The translations under genes were made by a program, and so were the position numbers. A stretch of DNA of 20,980 nucleotides from contig CAZILN010000167.1 in the NCBI GenBank assembly GCA_964540005.1, positions 1-20,980 of the forward strand, in the 5' to 3' direction. The notes below the pieces were generated by a model. That model ran no database searches, had not been told where the DNA came from, and was given only the letters and a program-made list of their open reading frames with translations. Source of the stretch: CAZILN01 sp964540005 (GTDB taxonomy: Bacteria; Bacteroidota; Bacteroidia; Bacteroidales; SM23-62). Positions 13,321-20,803 of the stretch are shown one piece after another; the first letter of the stretch is position 1; each line of letters starts with the position of its first letter.

Positions 13321-15822
13321 TTATTGAAATTTGACATCGATAGCTATCCCATTCTCGATATCTCTGGAGGAATAAACACCAAAATCCTGGCTATTAATAA
13401 TCAGGCGGTAATTACCCTCCTCCGGAATATAATGGAACACTATAACAGGTTTTCTATTCCATTGGAATGGGCTGTTTAAATCTATGTGAATTTCTCCGTC
13501 ATGGATTTGACAGTTGGTAACATTTATACCATTGACACCGATCCCCTGACATGCTGCCACATCCACAGCAACATCACGTAGAAATTCCTCTTCCATTTCT
13601 ATACCTGCCATTCCGCTTCCAGTACCCCAGTGAAAGCTACTGATTCCCCTTATTTTTTCAGGGTATCTATTGTAAGTGTACCATGGTGGAACTGCGCGTA
13701 AATGTCCTACTCGCTCTCTGGTTACGTTCTTGCTGCCATAGCCTGTGTGAGCGACATTCTCGTAAGGTGAAATAGGAAACTGTGCACGCAATGCTGCTAT
13801 CCCTCTTTCAAGGTATTCTGTTTTCCCGGTAGCGCGATAGTAGTCCATAAGGATATTGCCGATTTGGCTTTGCCGGGCGTCCGACCACTCTGCATCCGAA
13901 TTCTGAGTAGTAAATCCTCCCAGGAGAGCCGTTTTGCTTTCAAAACCACCTATAAGCGGATGTGTCCAACACTGCTGATAAAGCAACAGATAATCGAGCA
14001 ATGCCTCGCCGGTATTAAGATAGTGCGAATCTCGAGTGACATGCCAGGCAAGTAAATATGCTGCCACTGTTTGGCTTAGAGCAAGATTATTTGCATGTTT
14101 CTGGCCAGTGATCTCATCGTATGGGATGGTTCGTGGGCAACAACTCCAGAAAGTTTCATAATCGTACCACTCTCTTGATGGGATCACCGAACTTTCAAGA
14201 AATGAGAGAGCATTCCTTGCTGCATCAAGATATTGCTGCTGGGCATCCAATTTATACAACTGAAGCAGAAAGAGTGCCACAGGACCTACTTCAGCTTTTA
14301 CAATGCGTGATAAGTCTAACTGAACGGCTCCACTCTCTTCAAAACGGGTAGGGATGAATCCGTCATGTTGTTGGTGAGATATGAAAAAATTCGCCAGTTC
14401 ACGGCACCTTGTAAGTACCCTCTCAGCACCTGGTAACCCAGCTTCCTGCCACCTGAGTAACCAATATGCTGTCCAACTCATATCATATCCGAGAAACCCA
14501 CCGCCTGTGCTACCGCCATTCCCGTCTCCGGCACCCCAAACCACTGAATCTTGAGTACCCGGTACCGGTACAGCTATACATTTAAATGCACCATCATACC
14601 CTGGTGATTTTAGTGCCAGATTCATAGTGCTACTGGCCATATCCAGCAATTCTGGATTGTCAATCCTGCGTGCATAAAGAGCCATTCCATACGCTGTGCG
14701 CATCGAGTTGAACCAAGAGGTCATGTATACGGAAGGTCCTGGTCCCCATCGAAAGGTGTACACCCCTCCACCCATCGAACTATCCGGCAGTGGAATATCA
14801 AGCCAAAGTTTACGTGTTTCTTGTTCCCATACCACCGGACGCCAGTTATCCCAAAGAGTGAGTTGCTGTTCATGCGTTTCTGTACTTCCTTCCTGCTGGT
14901 CGGCTGCATGAGCCTGTTCGACGCGCCCAAAATGCTCCCAATGGAACCTTACAACCTCACGGTATGCCTGTTGGTGTACCGCATCGCCAGTGAGGAGTAA
15001 GAAGTATGTATTCTCAACAGACCCATCGGGCTGCCAAGATCCCATCTGATCGGCAGCGTAAACGGAATGTGCCACCAATGTTGGAGGTGTAAATCCAACT
15101 GACAATAACCGGCCGGCGGGCAGGTTGAGACCTAGAAAATGGTTGCAGCGTTTTAGAATATCTGCATTCAACTGGTTTAAATCTGGAACAATAGCAAACG
15201 CATTAGAGCTTGATTGGCACATCACAACTGGGGCTTTATAATAGGCATCAGGTATAAAACCACCAATTGATGGTGCGTACGACCAATCTGGCTCCTCCGA
15301 AAAACAAAACTGATCGAAAAAAGCGTGAATGGATGCAGGGCCCCCACCAGTATGTTTAGTTGTCACTCGTAACCAGGGTCCGTCATCAATTACCCTCAGT
15401 TCACGTGTGACCCGATAATTGCCGATCGCCAGTTCCTCAGTTATTGATGTCTCATCCTGCCGAATCTCAATAACACTCCCGGGCAAGATTTGATTAGAAC
15501 TATCTCTCATGGACACAGTGCCGATAGATTCCCCATTGCTTGTTACGATTTCAATCCAATCATTATCCTTCCTTGTAAGGTACCTCTCTTCCAAAATTCC
15601 ATTGTTCACGCGTAATTCGATAGATATATTACCTTTTTTGAATAGGATAGGATTGATACTATTCAATGATACATCTTTGGCATCACTAACAATCAGGGTA
15701 TTACGGTTGTCTTTAGAATCTTTAACACAGGCTGTTCTATAGCTCAGCCCAATCAGACATAATAATAGTATTATAATTGACCCACGTATTGTTACTTTCG
15801 AATTCAACTGATTTTTGCTCAT
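13321..15822 (-). CDS. Large exported protein, (alpha/alpha)6 glycosidase-like
   Basis: 833-aa exported protein whose family I cannot name. A hydrophobic N-terminus (IIILLLCLIGLSYRTAC) suggests lipidation at Cys32, though Arg at -3 makes the lipobox poor. Residues about 60-330 look like an all-beta domain (SIELRVNNG, VTRELRVIDDGPWLRVTTKH), as in the N-terminal sandwich of many glycosidases. Residues about 350-750 look like paired helices of a six-hairpin barrel: WFNSMRTAYGMALYARRIDN, YDMSWTAYWLLRWQEAG, VGPVALFLLQLYKLDAQQQYLDAARNAL, NLALSQTVAAYLLAWHVTRDSHYLNTGEALLDYLL and QIGNILMDYYRATGKTEYLERGI, with Trp- and Gly-rich loops (WGPGPSVYMTSW, WGAGDGNGGSTGGG). The C-terminus (about 760-833) returns to beta strands. 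This architecture fits GH-type or lyase-type sugar-active enzymes, but no catalytic residue can be assigned. No SusC/SusD neighbours are present. Confidence 0.72.
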   Translation of the reverse strand: MSKNQLNSKVTIRGSIIILLLCLIGLSYRTACVKDSKDNRNTLIVSDAKDVSLNSINPILFKKGNISIELRVNNGILEERYLTRKDNDWIEIVTSNGESIGTVSMRDSSNQILPGSVIEIRQDETSITEELAIGNYRVTRELRVIDDGPWLRVTTKHTGGGPASIHAFFDQFCFSEEPDWSYAPSIGGFIPDAYYKAPVVMCQSSSNAFAIVPDLNQLNADILKRCNHFLGLNLPAGRLLSVGFTPPTLVAHSVYAADQMGSWQPDGSVENTYFLLLTGDAVHQQAYREVVRFHWEHFGRVEQAHAADQQEGSTETHEQQLTLWDNWRPVVWEQETRKLWLDIPLPDSSMGGGVYTFRWGPGPSVYMTSWFNSMRTAYGMALYARRIDNPELLDMASSTMNLALKSPGYDGAFKCIAVPVPGTQDSVVWGAGDGNGGSTGGGFLGYDMSWTAYWLLRWQEAGLPGAERVLTRCRELANFFISHQQHDGFIPTRFEESGAVQLDLSRIVKAEVGPVALFLLQLYKLDAQQQYLDAARNALSFLESSVIPSREWYDYETFWSCCPRTIPYDEITGQKHANNLALSQTVAAYLLAWHVTRDSHYLNTGEALLDYLLLYQQCWTHPLIGGFESKTALLGGFTTQNSDAEWSDARQSQIGNILMDYYRATGKTEYLERGIAALRAQFPISPYENVAHTGYGSKNVTRERVGHLRAVPPWYTYNRYPEKIRGISSFHWGTGSGMAGIEMEEEFLRDVAVDVAACQGIGVNGINVTNCQIHDGEIHIDLNSPFQWNRKPVIVFHYIPEEGNYRLIINSQDFGVYSSRDIENGIAIDVKFQ

Positions 15823-15869
15823 TCCTAGTAAGTATTTATTTAAATAAATCGTGTTTACGGCTGTTGGAA

Positions 15870-15926
15870 AGCTTCAATTGATTCCTGTTTTGAATAATGG
15901 ATCAAACCCTAAAAATCATTGAAGCT
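15870..15926 (-). other. Hairpin between the GH5 operon and the 833-aa gene
   Basis: AGCTTCAATTGATT (15870-15883) pairs with AATCATTGAAGCT (15914-15926) with a single bulged base and a 30-nt loop. It lies about 100 nt after the GH5 stop and 50 nt before the start of the next minus-strand gene. It could end or stabilise the GH5 operon message or control the downstream gene. There is no U-run, so a simple intrinsic terminator is unlikely. Confidence 0.35.
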
Positions 15927-16021
15927 CTTCGCAGCTTGCTACCTTCAATCTTACCGTCATTTACCTGAAAAATGGCAATTGCATTCCATTTCAGTTCCTT
16001 ACATGCAGATTTCAGTGTGCC

Positions 16022-17113
16022 TTATTTTGTTAGTATATCTACCAGTGGTTGCAGTGGTTTTAAGTTTTCGTCCACTATCGGGAAACCATCCTTGTATTCC
16101 CAGTGGCAGAATGCAATATTGTTCTCCCTGAAGATATCGGTTACATCGCGGTACCACCTGATGGCGTCATCCTTCGGTGCAGTGTGGAATACGCTGAATT
16201 CCCCACAATACAGAGGAAGGTTCAATTCTTTCGCGACCACAATTGCAGAATTTATATCTTCGAACATTCTGTTTTTATCCCAGTACCCTAATGCCCAGTC
16301 CAGATCTTTAAAAAATTCTTCAGAATGATTTTTCTGATCTTCCTTAGTAACAACCTCTCCCGGATAATGAACAGGCCCGTTGTAGCCATTCATCTGGGTC
16401 CAGGGTGCTTTGTAATGTGTAAAGCCAAACGGGCGATAGTGATGAAAACTGAGGATTAGGTTTTTATCTTTTTTCGGAACTTTCAGGGCTGGAAAAGTTT
16501 CGGTACCCTGCCACCGGTTTGAGCCGATTACAATTGTCCTTTCAGGTTCATTTTCACGTAAGGATCTCACAAGCTTTGCAATCAGTTTATTCCAGTCGTT
16601 ATTGTCATCTGCAACCGCTTCGTTCATCAACTCATAGGCAACAAAACTGATGGGATAATTATGCAGTTCTTCAGATAGCTGTTCCCAAAGCCTGACCAGT
16701 TTTTCCTGTTCAGCAGGATCAGTCCATAAAGGATTCGATTCAGCATTAAAATAGTGTGACCGGATGATATGCAAATCAATAATAATCCGGAGGTCACTGT
16801 CTAAGGACCATTTGATAGCCTTATGCATAAGTTTGAAAGCATCAGCTAACTGAGCTTCCTGCTCATCCCAGAAGTGAATTTCATCAATAGGTAACCGAAC
16901 ATGGTCAAATCCCATAGACGCAATATTCTCAACATCTGATTCCACGATATATTGTTCGCGTTCAATACCTCTATTCTCCGTTTGTGAAAGCCATAAGGCG
17001 AGGTTCACACCTGTGCGGATCTGAAAGCCGTTAGGTGTTTTGATGGTTTGTGCCGTAATTAATTCAGCAAGACATACCATGAGGCAAATAATAAAAAATA
17101 TTCTTGATTTCAT
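16022..17113 (-). CDS. Secreted GH5-family glycosidase (cellulase-like)
   Basis: Retaining beta-glycosidase of the GH5 clan, 363 aa. A cleavable signal peptide ends in ITA (cleavage after Ala21). The TIM-barrel landmarks are present: GFDHVRLPI with Arg73, the strand IIIDLH (His115), FVAYELMNEAV with acid/base Glu165 after Asn164, LSFHHYRPFGFTHY (His224, Tyr226), and LPLYCGEFSVF with nucleophile Glu305, then FCHWEYKDGF with Trp338 at the aglycone side. This is a bare catalytic domain without carbohydrate-binding module or sorting domain. Endoglucanase is the default guess, but GH5 subfamilies also include mannanases and exo-glucosidases, so the substrate is open. The ATG lies only 6 bp after the stop of the amidohydrolase gene, so the two are almost certainly cotranscribed. 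Confidence 0.92.
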   Translation of the reverse strand: MKSRIFFIICLMVCLAELITAQTIKTPNGFQIRTGVNLALWLSQTENRGIEREQYIVESDVENIASMGFDHVRLPIDEIHFWDEQEAQLADAFKLMHKAIKWSLDSDLRIIIDLHIIRSHYFNAESNPLWTDPAEQEKLVRLWEQLSEELHNYPISFVAYELMNEAVADDNNDWNKLIAKLVRSLRENEPERTIVIGSNRWQGTETFPALKVPKKDKNLILSFHHYRPFGFTHYKAPWTQMNGYNGPVHYPGEVVTKEDQKNHSEEFFKDLDWALGYWDKNRMFEDINSAIVVAKELNLPLYCGEFSVFHTAPKDDAIRWYRDVTDIFRENNIAFCHWEYKDGFPIVDENLKPLQPLVDILTK

Positions 17114-17119
17114 ATTCTT

Positions 17120-17935
17120 CTATTTTAGTTTTATTTTCTGCTTCTTCTTGTTTTCAAATTCTTTCTTTAAGTCGAGTTTGGTGATCTTAGAATTATCAAT
17201 CTTATAAACAAATACAAATTCCATATCAGTTATGTTGATGAATGATGAATATAATGTTCCACCTGTTTTGCCGCTTTCATTTTCGTTCGGAAGCTGAACA
17301 GCCGGGCTCATTACATTTCCAACTTTCTGCAGATTAACTTTTTCATTATTACCCATAAGAACTTCAATGTTTTTTTCTATAGAATTATATCGGTAACAAG
17401 GATAGTTACCTTTTAATGGATCAGATAAAAGGAAATTTGTCATAATTAACCTGTTGTTACTAATGGTGATGATTTTTCTTTCTCCATCCATCCATTCTAC
17501 AACGGCGGCATTTCCTGTATTGTCTCCAAATATAATATGTGCATTGGTCAATGCAATTTTCTCTTTTTCTAAATAATCCAGAGCCTGGTGTACTGTTTTG
17601 CAATTGGCGAGGATCTCATCTCCCAAATTGCCTTTTGGTTTTCCGTATCCAGGCGGTATCTCCTGATCAGGTGTCACAGCTCCGTCAAAAAATAATCCAG
17701 CTTCGTTTATTCCGCCTTGTGCAAAATTATCCCAGCCATACCATAATCTGGCAATTTGATTTTTAGTTCTTGGAATAATCCTGATATATGCTTTTGTATC
17801 ATACCAATAGTCTTCATTGTTAGCTACATATATTTTACCATTGCTTTCGTCAACGTAATAAACCACAGAACAAGCAAAGGTTTTAGTAACCAAAATAATA
17901 CTTAAGAGTAGGATGGATGCAAATAATTTCTTCAT
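17120..17935 (-). CDS. Secreted N-terminal-nucleophile amidohydrolase (linear amide C-N hydrolase type)
   Basis: 271-aa exported protein whose signal peptide ends ...TKTFA followed directly by CSVVYYVDE. Cleavage after Ala21 would expose Cys22 as the N-terminal nucleophile, as in the choloylglycine hydrolase / penicillin V acylase / acid-ceramidase-like group (linear amide C-N hydrolases). Supporting motifs are VANNEDYWYD, with Asp42 about 20 residues after the Cys where the family Asp sits, the mid-region GGINEAGLFFDGA, and ALTNAHIIFGDNTGNAAVVEW. The usual Arg just before that Asp is not obvious. The alternative is that Cys22 is a lipidated lipoprotein cysteine, but TFAC is a poorer lipobox and the residue context favours the Ntn fold. 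The gene is second of three, 14 bp after the preceding gene and 6 bp before GH5. The natural substrate (bile-salt-like, N-acyl amino acid or lactone) is unknown. Confidence 0.75.
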   Translation of the reverse strand: MKKLFASILLLSIILVTKTFACSVVYYVDESNGKIYVANNEDYWYDTKAYIRIIPRTKNQIARLWYGWDNFAQGGINEAGLFFDGAVTPDQEIPPGYGKPKGNLGDEILANCKTVHQALDYLEKEKIALTNAHIIFGDNTGNAAVVEWMDGERKIITISNNRLIMTNFLLSDPLKGNYPCYRYNSIEKNIEVLMGNNEKVNLQKVGNVMSPAVQLPNENESGKTGGTLYSSFINITDMEFVFVYKIDNSKITKLDLKKEFENKKKQKIKLK

Positions 17936-17949
17936 TAATTCTTGTTTCC

Positions 17950-18591
17950 TTATTTGTACATCTCCGGATATTGTGTTTCATGCCATAGGTTGTATTCCGT
18001 AATAATTTTTTCGCTGTTAAGAAAACGCTTATAACCCTTTTCTTTGGCTTTTATCTTATTAGCCAGCTCTATGTCATCTTCCACCAGCTTTAGAATATGT
18101 TTCTTGAATTTTAGCATAAAGCTTGCATAGGAAATAGGTTCCTGATCAAGCTTCTTAATAAAACGTTCTTCAATATAATCTCCTGTAGCCCTGACAGCTG
18201 GTATTTTGAAAATACTATAGTCTGTAATAGCTCCTTCCATATGGAGTATCCCAAACTGTTCAATCCCGTCATGAGTAATCCTTGCCCATTTATTATTGCC
18301 AATTTCAAATGCCTCCAGCTGTGTTTGGCTCACACTGGCTCTGGCCATTTGATTTGGTTTATTATAATACAAAATATTTTCAAGCTTTTTTATGTATTCG
18401 GGACTTTGGTACTCTATGCCATCCCATTTCTCCACTGTTCCATTCTTGTAAATAAACATACCTGGGACGTAAGTCCCCAGTTTGCTAAAATTAATTGAGG
18501 AAGCGGCTTTCTGGTGATCGGTTTGTGCTATTCCGGGAAAGGCAAGGACCACAGTCAGTGTGATTCCAAATATTGTTCTCAGTGTTGTCAT
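17950..18591 (-). CDS. Secreted protein of unknown function, first gene of the operon
   Basis: 213-aa protein with a cleavable signal peptide (MTTLRTIFGITLTVVLAFPGIAQ, cleavage probably after GIA at Ala22). I do not recognise the family. The N-terminal part (about 35-130) reads as short beta strands (GTYVPGMFIYKNGTVEKWDGIEY, FEIGNNKWARITHDG, FGILHMEGAITDYSIFKI). The rest (about 135-213) is helical and charged (YIEERFIKKLDQ, KKHILKLVEDDIELANKIKAKEKGYKRFLNSEKI). There are no cysteines in the mature chain and no catalytic motif that stands out. It heads a three-gene unit with the Ntn amidohydrolase (14 bp gap) and GH5 glycosidase, so it is probably exported to the same compartment. Confidence 0.8.
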   Translation of the reverse strand: MTTLRTIFGITLTVVLAFPGIAQTDHQKAASSINFSKLGTYVPGMFIYKNGTVEKWDGIEYQSPEYIKKLENILYYNKPNQMARASVSQTQLEAFEIGNNKWARITHDGIEQFGILHMEGAITDYSIFKIPAVRATGDYIEERFIKKLDQEPISYASFMLKFKKHILKLVEDDIELANKIKAKEKGYKRFLNSEKIITEYNLWHETQYPEMYK

Positions 18592-18645
18592 AATTGATTT
18601 TACAGTGTGTTTTGTCCTTTATTAATATATTACTCAGGTTTATTT

Positions 18646-18745
18646 TTAATCTACCATCCCCCGCAGGTTTTTCTTCACCTCTTCTATATTCACATCCATA
18701 ATCCATATATCGAAATTCCATGACCTGGTACTGGTGAAAGCTATC
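18646..18745 (-). pseudogene. 3' remnant of a TolB/PD40-type propeller gene
   Basis: On the minus strand one frame reads KIAFTSTRSWNFDIWIMDVN, closely like the recurrent blade IAFTSNRSGNFDIWVMD of TolB/PD40 propellers, then IEEVKKNLRGMVD and a stop at 18646-18648. In-frame stop codons close it immediately upstream, at the 7-A run shared with the end of the membrane-protein gene. It looks like the last blade of an otherwise lost propeller gene. An overlapping 98-codon frame (18491-18787) has no recognisable features. Confidence 0.5.
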
Positions 18746-19100
18746 TTTTTTTATTATCGTACCAGGAGAACATATATAACAGACCAACTGAAACCGTTAG
18801 AAGGGCAAAAAATAGAAATCCAATATTATTAATATTGATAATAAATACCAGCAGGCTTGCAATAATGATAATTATACCGCCCAAAAAAGGTTTCCACCAG
18901 ATAATAGCATAGCCGATTAGGTATGACAGTATGAATGCTGTTGGATCATCATACCAGTGAAATAATGAGTCAGTGATTTTGCCAATGCCATTTTCGAGAA
19001 GTGATCCTATAAGTTTTGTGCCAAACATTAAAACGATTAATGCGGAAATTATCATCCCATATATTCTGGAAAACCTGTATAAACTACTATTGTTTTTCAT
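18741..19100 (-). CDS. Small four-helix integral membrane protein
   Basis: 119-aa hydrophobic protein with four likely membrane segments at about residues 12-32, 52-68, 70-88 and 90-110, linked by short loops. An amphipathic stretch (GIGKITDSLFHWYDD) follows the first helix, and the tail is basic (WYDNKKR). I do not recognise a characterised family; general resemblance to small Bacteroidota DUF-type membrane proteins is all that can be said. There are no conserved catalytic or metal-binding residues. Its last codons overlap the propeller relic in another frame, so its C-terminus may have been remade by a rearrangement. It is 31 bp downstream of the Imm-5-like gene on the same strand, so the two could be cotranscribed. 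Confidence 0.65.
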   Translation of the reverse strand: MKNNSSLYRFSRIYGMIISALIVLMFGTKLIGSLLENGIGKITDSLFHWYDDPTAFILSYLIGYAIIWWKPFLGGIIIIIASLLVFIININNIGFLFFALLTVSVGLLYMFSWYDNKKR

Positions 19101-19131
19101 TGTTGCTTTTCTTGATACCTGAGGGTCGCCG

Positions 19132-19563
19132 CTAGGGGCAGGAAGCTTTAATCTTTTGTAAGTGCCATAATTGCCAATCCCTTTCTATCGATTTTAAGTC
19201 TTCAGTATCCTTTAATAATCCAATGGCTTTATGTGCATAATTTACTGCCTGTATCGAATGACTGGCAACATGTGCAGTTGCTGCTGCATGGGCTGCTGAT
19301 CTGGCTGCGGCTATGGCAGATATATTAACAGCCTCACGTGCTGCTGCATGGGCTGCAAAAGCAGCTTTGCGAGCTTCGGTCACTTTTATTTCAGCCTTTA
19401 CCCATGCCCGGGCTGCTTCAATAGCATTTCGGGGCCTTGCATCATGTTCAGCGTATTCTTCAAAATGACCAAGTACACGTTCCGCACAGTCAGCAGCCCA
19501 TAAGGTCAAAGCCTTATGGAATGATTTATTATTAACCATCTCGTATAAGTCTTCAAATTCCAT
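19132..19563 (-). CDS. Imm-5-like putative immunity protein
   Basis: 143-aa cytoplasmic protein with the pattern of the Imm-5-like putative immunity family: KALTLWAADCAERVLGHFEE, then RPRNAIEAARAWVKAEIKVTEARKAAFAAHAAAREA, then an Ala/His-rich helix SAAHAAATAHVASHSIQAVNYAHKAIGLL, ending in a short charged tail with two Trp. These proteins are all-helical and are predicted to neutralise polymorphic toxins. No toxin, VgrG, Rhs or T9SS-effector gene is visible nearby, so this is an orphan copy. Its Ala codons make it locally more GC-rich than the neighbouring membrane-protein gene. A membrane protein follows after 31 bp. The function is inferred from family resemblance only. Confidence 0.75.
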   Translation of the reverse strand: MEFEDLYEMVNNKSFHKALTLWAADCAERVLGHFEEYAEHDARPRNAIEAARAWVKAEIKVTEARKAAFAAHAAAREAVNISAIAAARSAAHAAATAHVASHSIQAVNYAHKAIGLLKDTEDLKSIERDWQLWHLQKIKASCP

Positions 19564-19629
19564 TATAATATTAAATATTCTGGTCCTGATTCATTTTTGA
19601 ATCCTGCGAATACAATATAAAACTATATC

Positions 19630-19695
19630 AAAGGATAGAAGATTGACTTCGTCGAGCTCCGCTGAGCTCCGGTTAGGTACGCTGAGTTCCACTTC
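19630..19695. repeat. Left arm of 66-bp inverted repeat around the propeller gene
   Basis: Matches the reverse complement of 20738-20803 at 61 of 66 positions, including a perfect 39-bp core (19638-19676) with repeated GAGCTC and CGCTGAG blocks. It lies about 50 bp beyond the stop of the propeller gene and is followed by a GC-rich tail (CCGGTTCCCCGCAGCTTGCT) related to the second unit of the right-edge mosaic. Confidence 0.85.
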
Positions 19696-19745
19696 CGGTT
19701 CCCCGCAGCTTGCTGTGAGGAGTATCAAATTTATTATATGAACTA

Positions 19746-20687
19746 TTAATCGCTTAATTTTGTAAGACCTTCTGAGCTGCCTACCCAAATATCCCCATTC
19801 TGGTCACATACTAATGCAGAAATATCATTGCCTGGTAAGCCTTCTTTTGTTGTATAACAAGTCCACGAAGTGCCATCATACTTACAGAGCCCTGAATCAG
19901 TACCAGTCCAGACATTATTAGAATGATCAATAGTAAAACTCATAACATTGTTGCTGATCAAACCATCTGATTCTGTATAGTTTGTCCAGGTGTTGTTGGA
20001 AAAAATATAAGCTCCGGTATAATGTCCAATCCAAACATCACCTGTAGAAGTACATAAAATGGGTTCCACAAAAGAATTCAGATCATTTATATTATGTGTC
20101 CAATTTGTCCCGTCAAATTTTGATAGACCACTTATACAACTCCCAATCCATATATTTCCATTCAAATCGCTGCTAAGTGCATGAATATGGCCAAGACCTT
20201 GAGAAACAAGAGGGCAAACGTGATAATGTGTAAAAGCAGAACCATCAAATATTGATATTCTGTTCTTTATCGTTCCAATTAAAATGTTATTTTGTTGATC
20301 AGTGGCTAAGCTTCTTACATCGTTACTAAACAGACCTTCCGATTCAGTATAATTTGTAAATTCTGTCCCATCAAATTTTGAAATACCTCCTATGGTCCCA
20401 ATCCATATGTTTCCGTCGTTATCTACAGTTAAGGCCCGTATTGTATCATTCACTAAACCATCTGTAGTTGTGTAGCTTGACCATGAATTTCCGTTAAATT
20501 TATATAGACCTGAATTCAATGTGCCAATCCATAGATTACTATTTTCTATAACAATTCCCGTAATATAACAAGTATAAATCTTATCTCCACTGTTGTTATC
20601 CGGAACAGGTTCATCTCTATCACAACTATTCAGACATAATGTGAGTAGAAACAGAACAGGTATAATGTGTAGTTGTTTCGTTTTCAT
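19746..20687 (-). CDS. Two-component-type propeller (Reg_prop) lipoprotein
   Basis: Exported beta-propeller protein, 313 aa from the ATG at 20685-20687 (MKTKQLHIIPVLFLLTLCLNSC; lipidation expected at Cys22). Two earlier in-frame Mets exist (to 20705) but add only a Met-rich leader. The mature part is about seven Reg_prop-like repeats with the core NxIWIGTxxGxSKFDGTxxTNYTxxDGLxxNxVxS, for example NIWIGTIGGISKFDG, NIWIGSCISGLSKFDG, DVWIGHYTGAYIF and DIWVGSSEGLTKLSD. In hybrid two-component systems such repeats form the periplasmic sensor. Here there is no transmembrane helix, histidine kinase or receiver domain, so it is a free-standing surface propeller. The gene and its leader are exactly bracketed by the 66-bp inverted repeat, which suggests movement or inversion as a unit. 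Confidence 0.87.
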   Translation of the reverse strand: MKTKQLHIIPVLFLLTLCLNSCDRDEPVPDNNSGDKIYTCYITGIVIENSNLWIGTLNSGLYKFNGNSWSSYTTTDGLVNDTIRALTVDNDGNIWIGTIGGISKFDGTEFTNYTESEGLFSNDVRSLATDQQNNILIGTIKNRISIFDGSAFTHYHVCPLVSQGLGHIHALSSDLNGNIWIGSCISGLSKFDGTNWTHNINDLNSFVEPILCTSTGDVWIGHYTGAYIFSNNTWTNYTESDGLISNNVMSFTIDHSNNVWTGTDSGLCKYDGTSWTCYTTKEGLPGNDISALVCDQNGDIWVGSSEGLTKLSD

Positions 20688-20737
20688 CATCATTAGCATT
20701 ATCAAAAGTTAATATCTTATAATTTGTAAATCTAAAC

Positions 20738-20803
20738 GAAGTGTAGCTCAGCGGAGCTAACCGGAGCTCAGCGGAGCTCGACGAAGTCAATCTTCGATCC
20801 TTT
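20738..20803. repeat. Right arm of 66-bp inverted repeat
   Basis: Partner of 19630-19695 in opposite orientation (perfect core 20757-20795). It lies 33 bp upstream of the earliest start codon of the propeller gene and is followed by a short TTA microsatellite (20801-20817). Confidence 0.85.

Noticed and set aside
18491..18787. 98-codon minus-strand frame MVCYICSPG...
   Set aside because: It overlaps the start of the secreted-protein gene and the end of the membrane-protein gene; its residues look like out-of-frame translation, while another frame shows a propeller blade.
19591..19788. 65-codon minus-strand frame with a hydrophobic stretch
   Set aside because: It runs through the inverted-repeat arm and into the propeller gene; no family resemblance.
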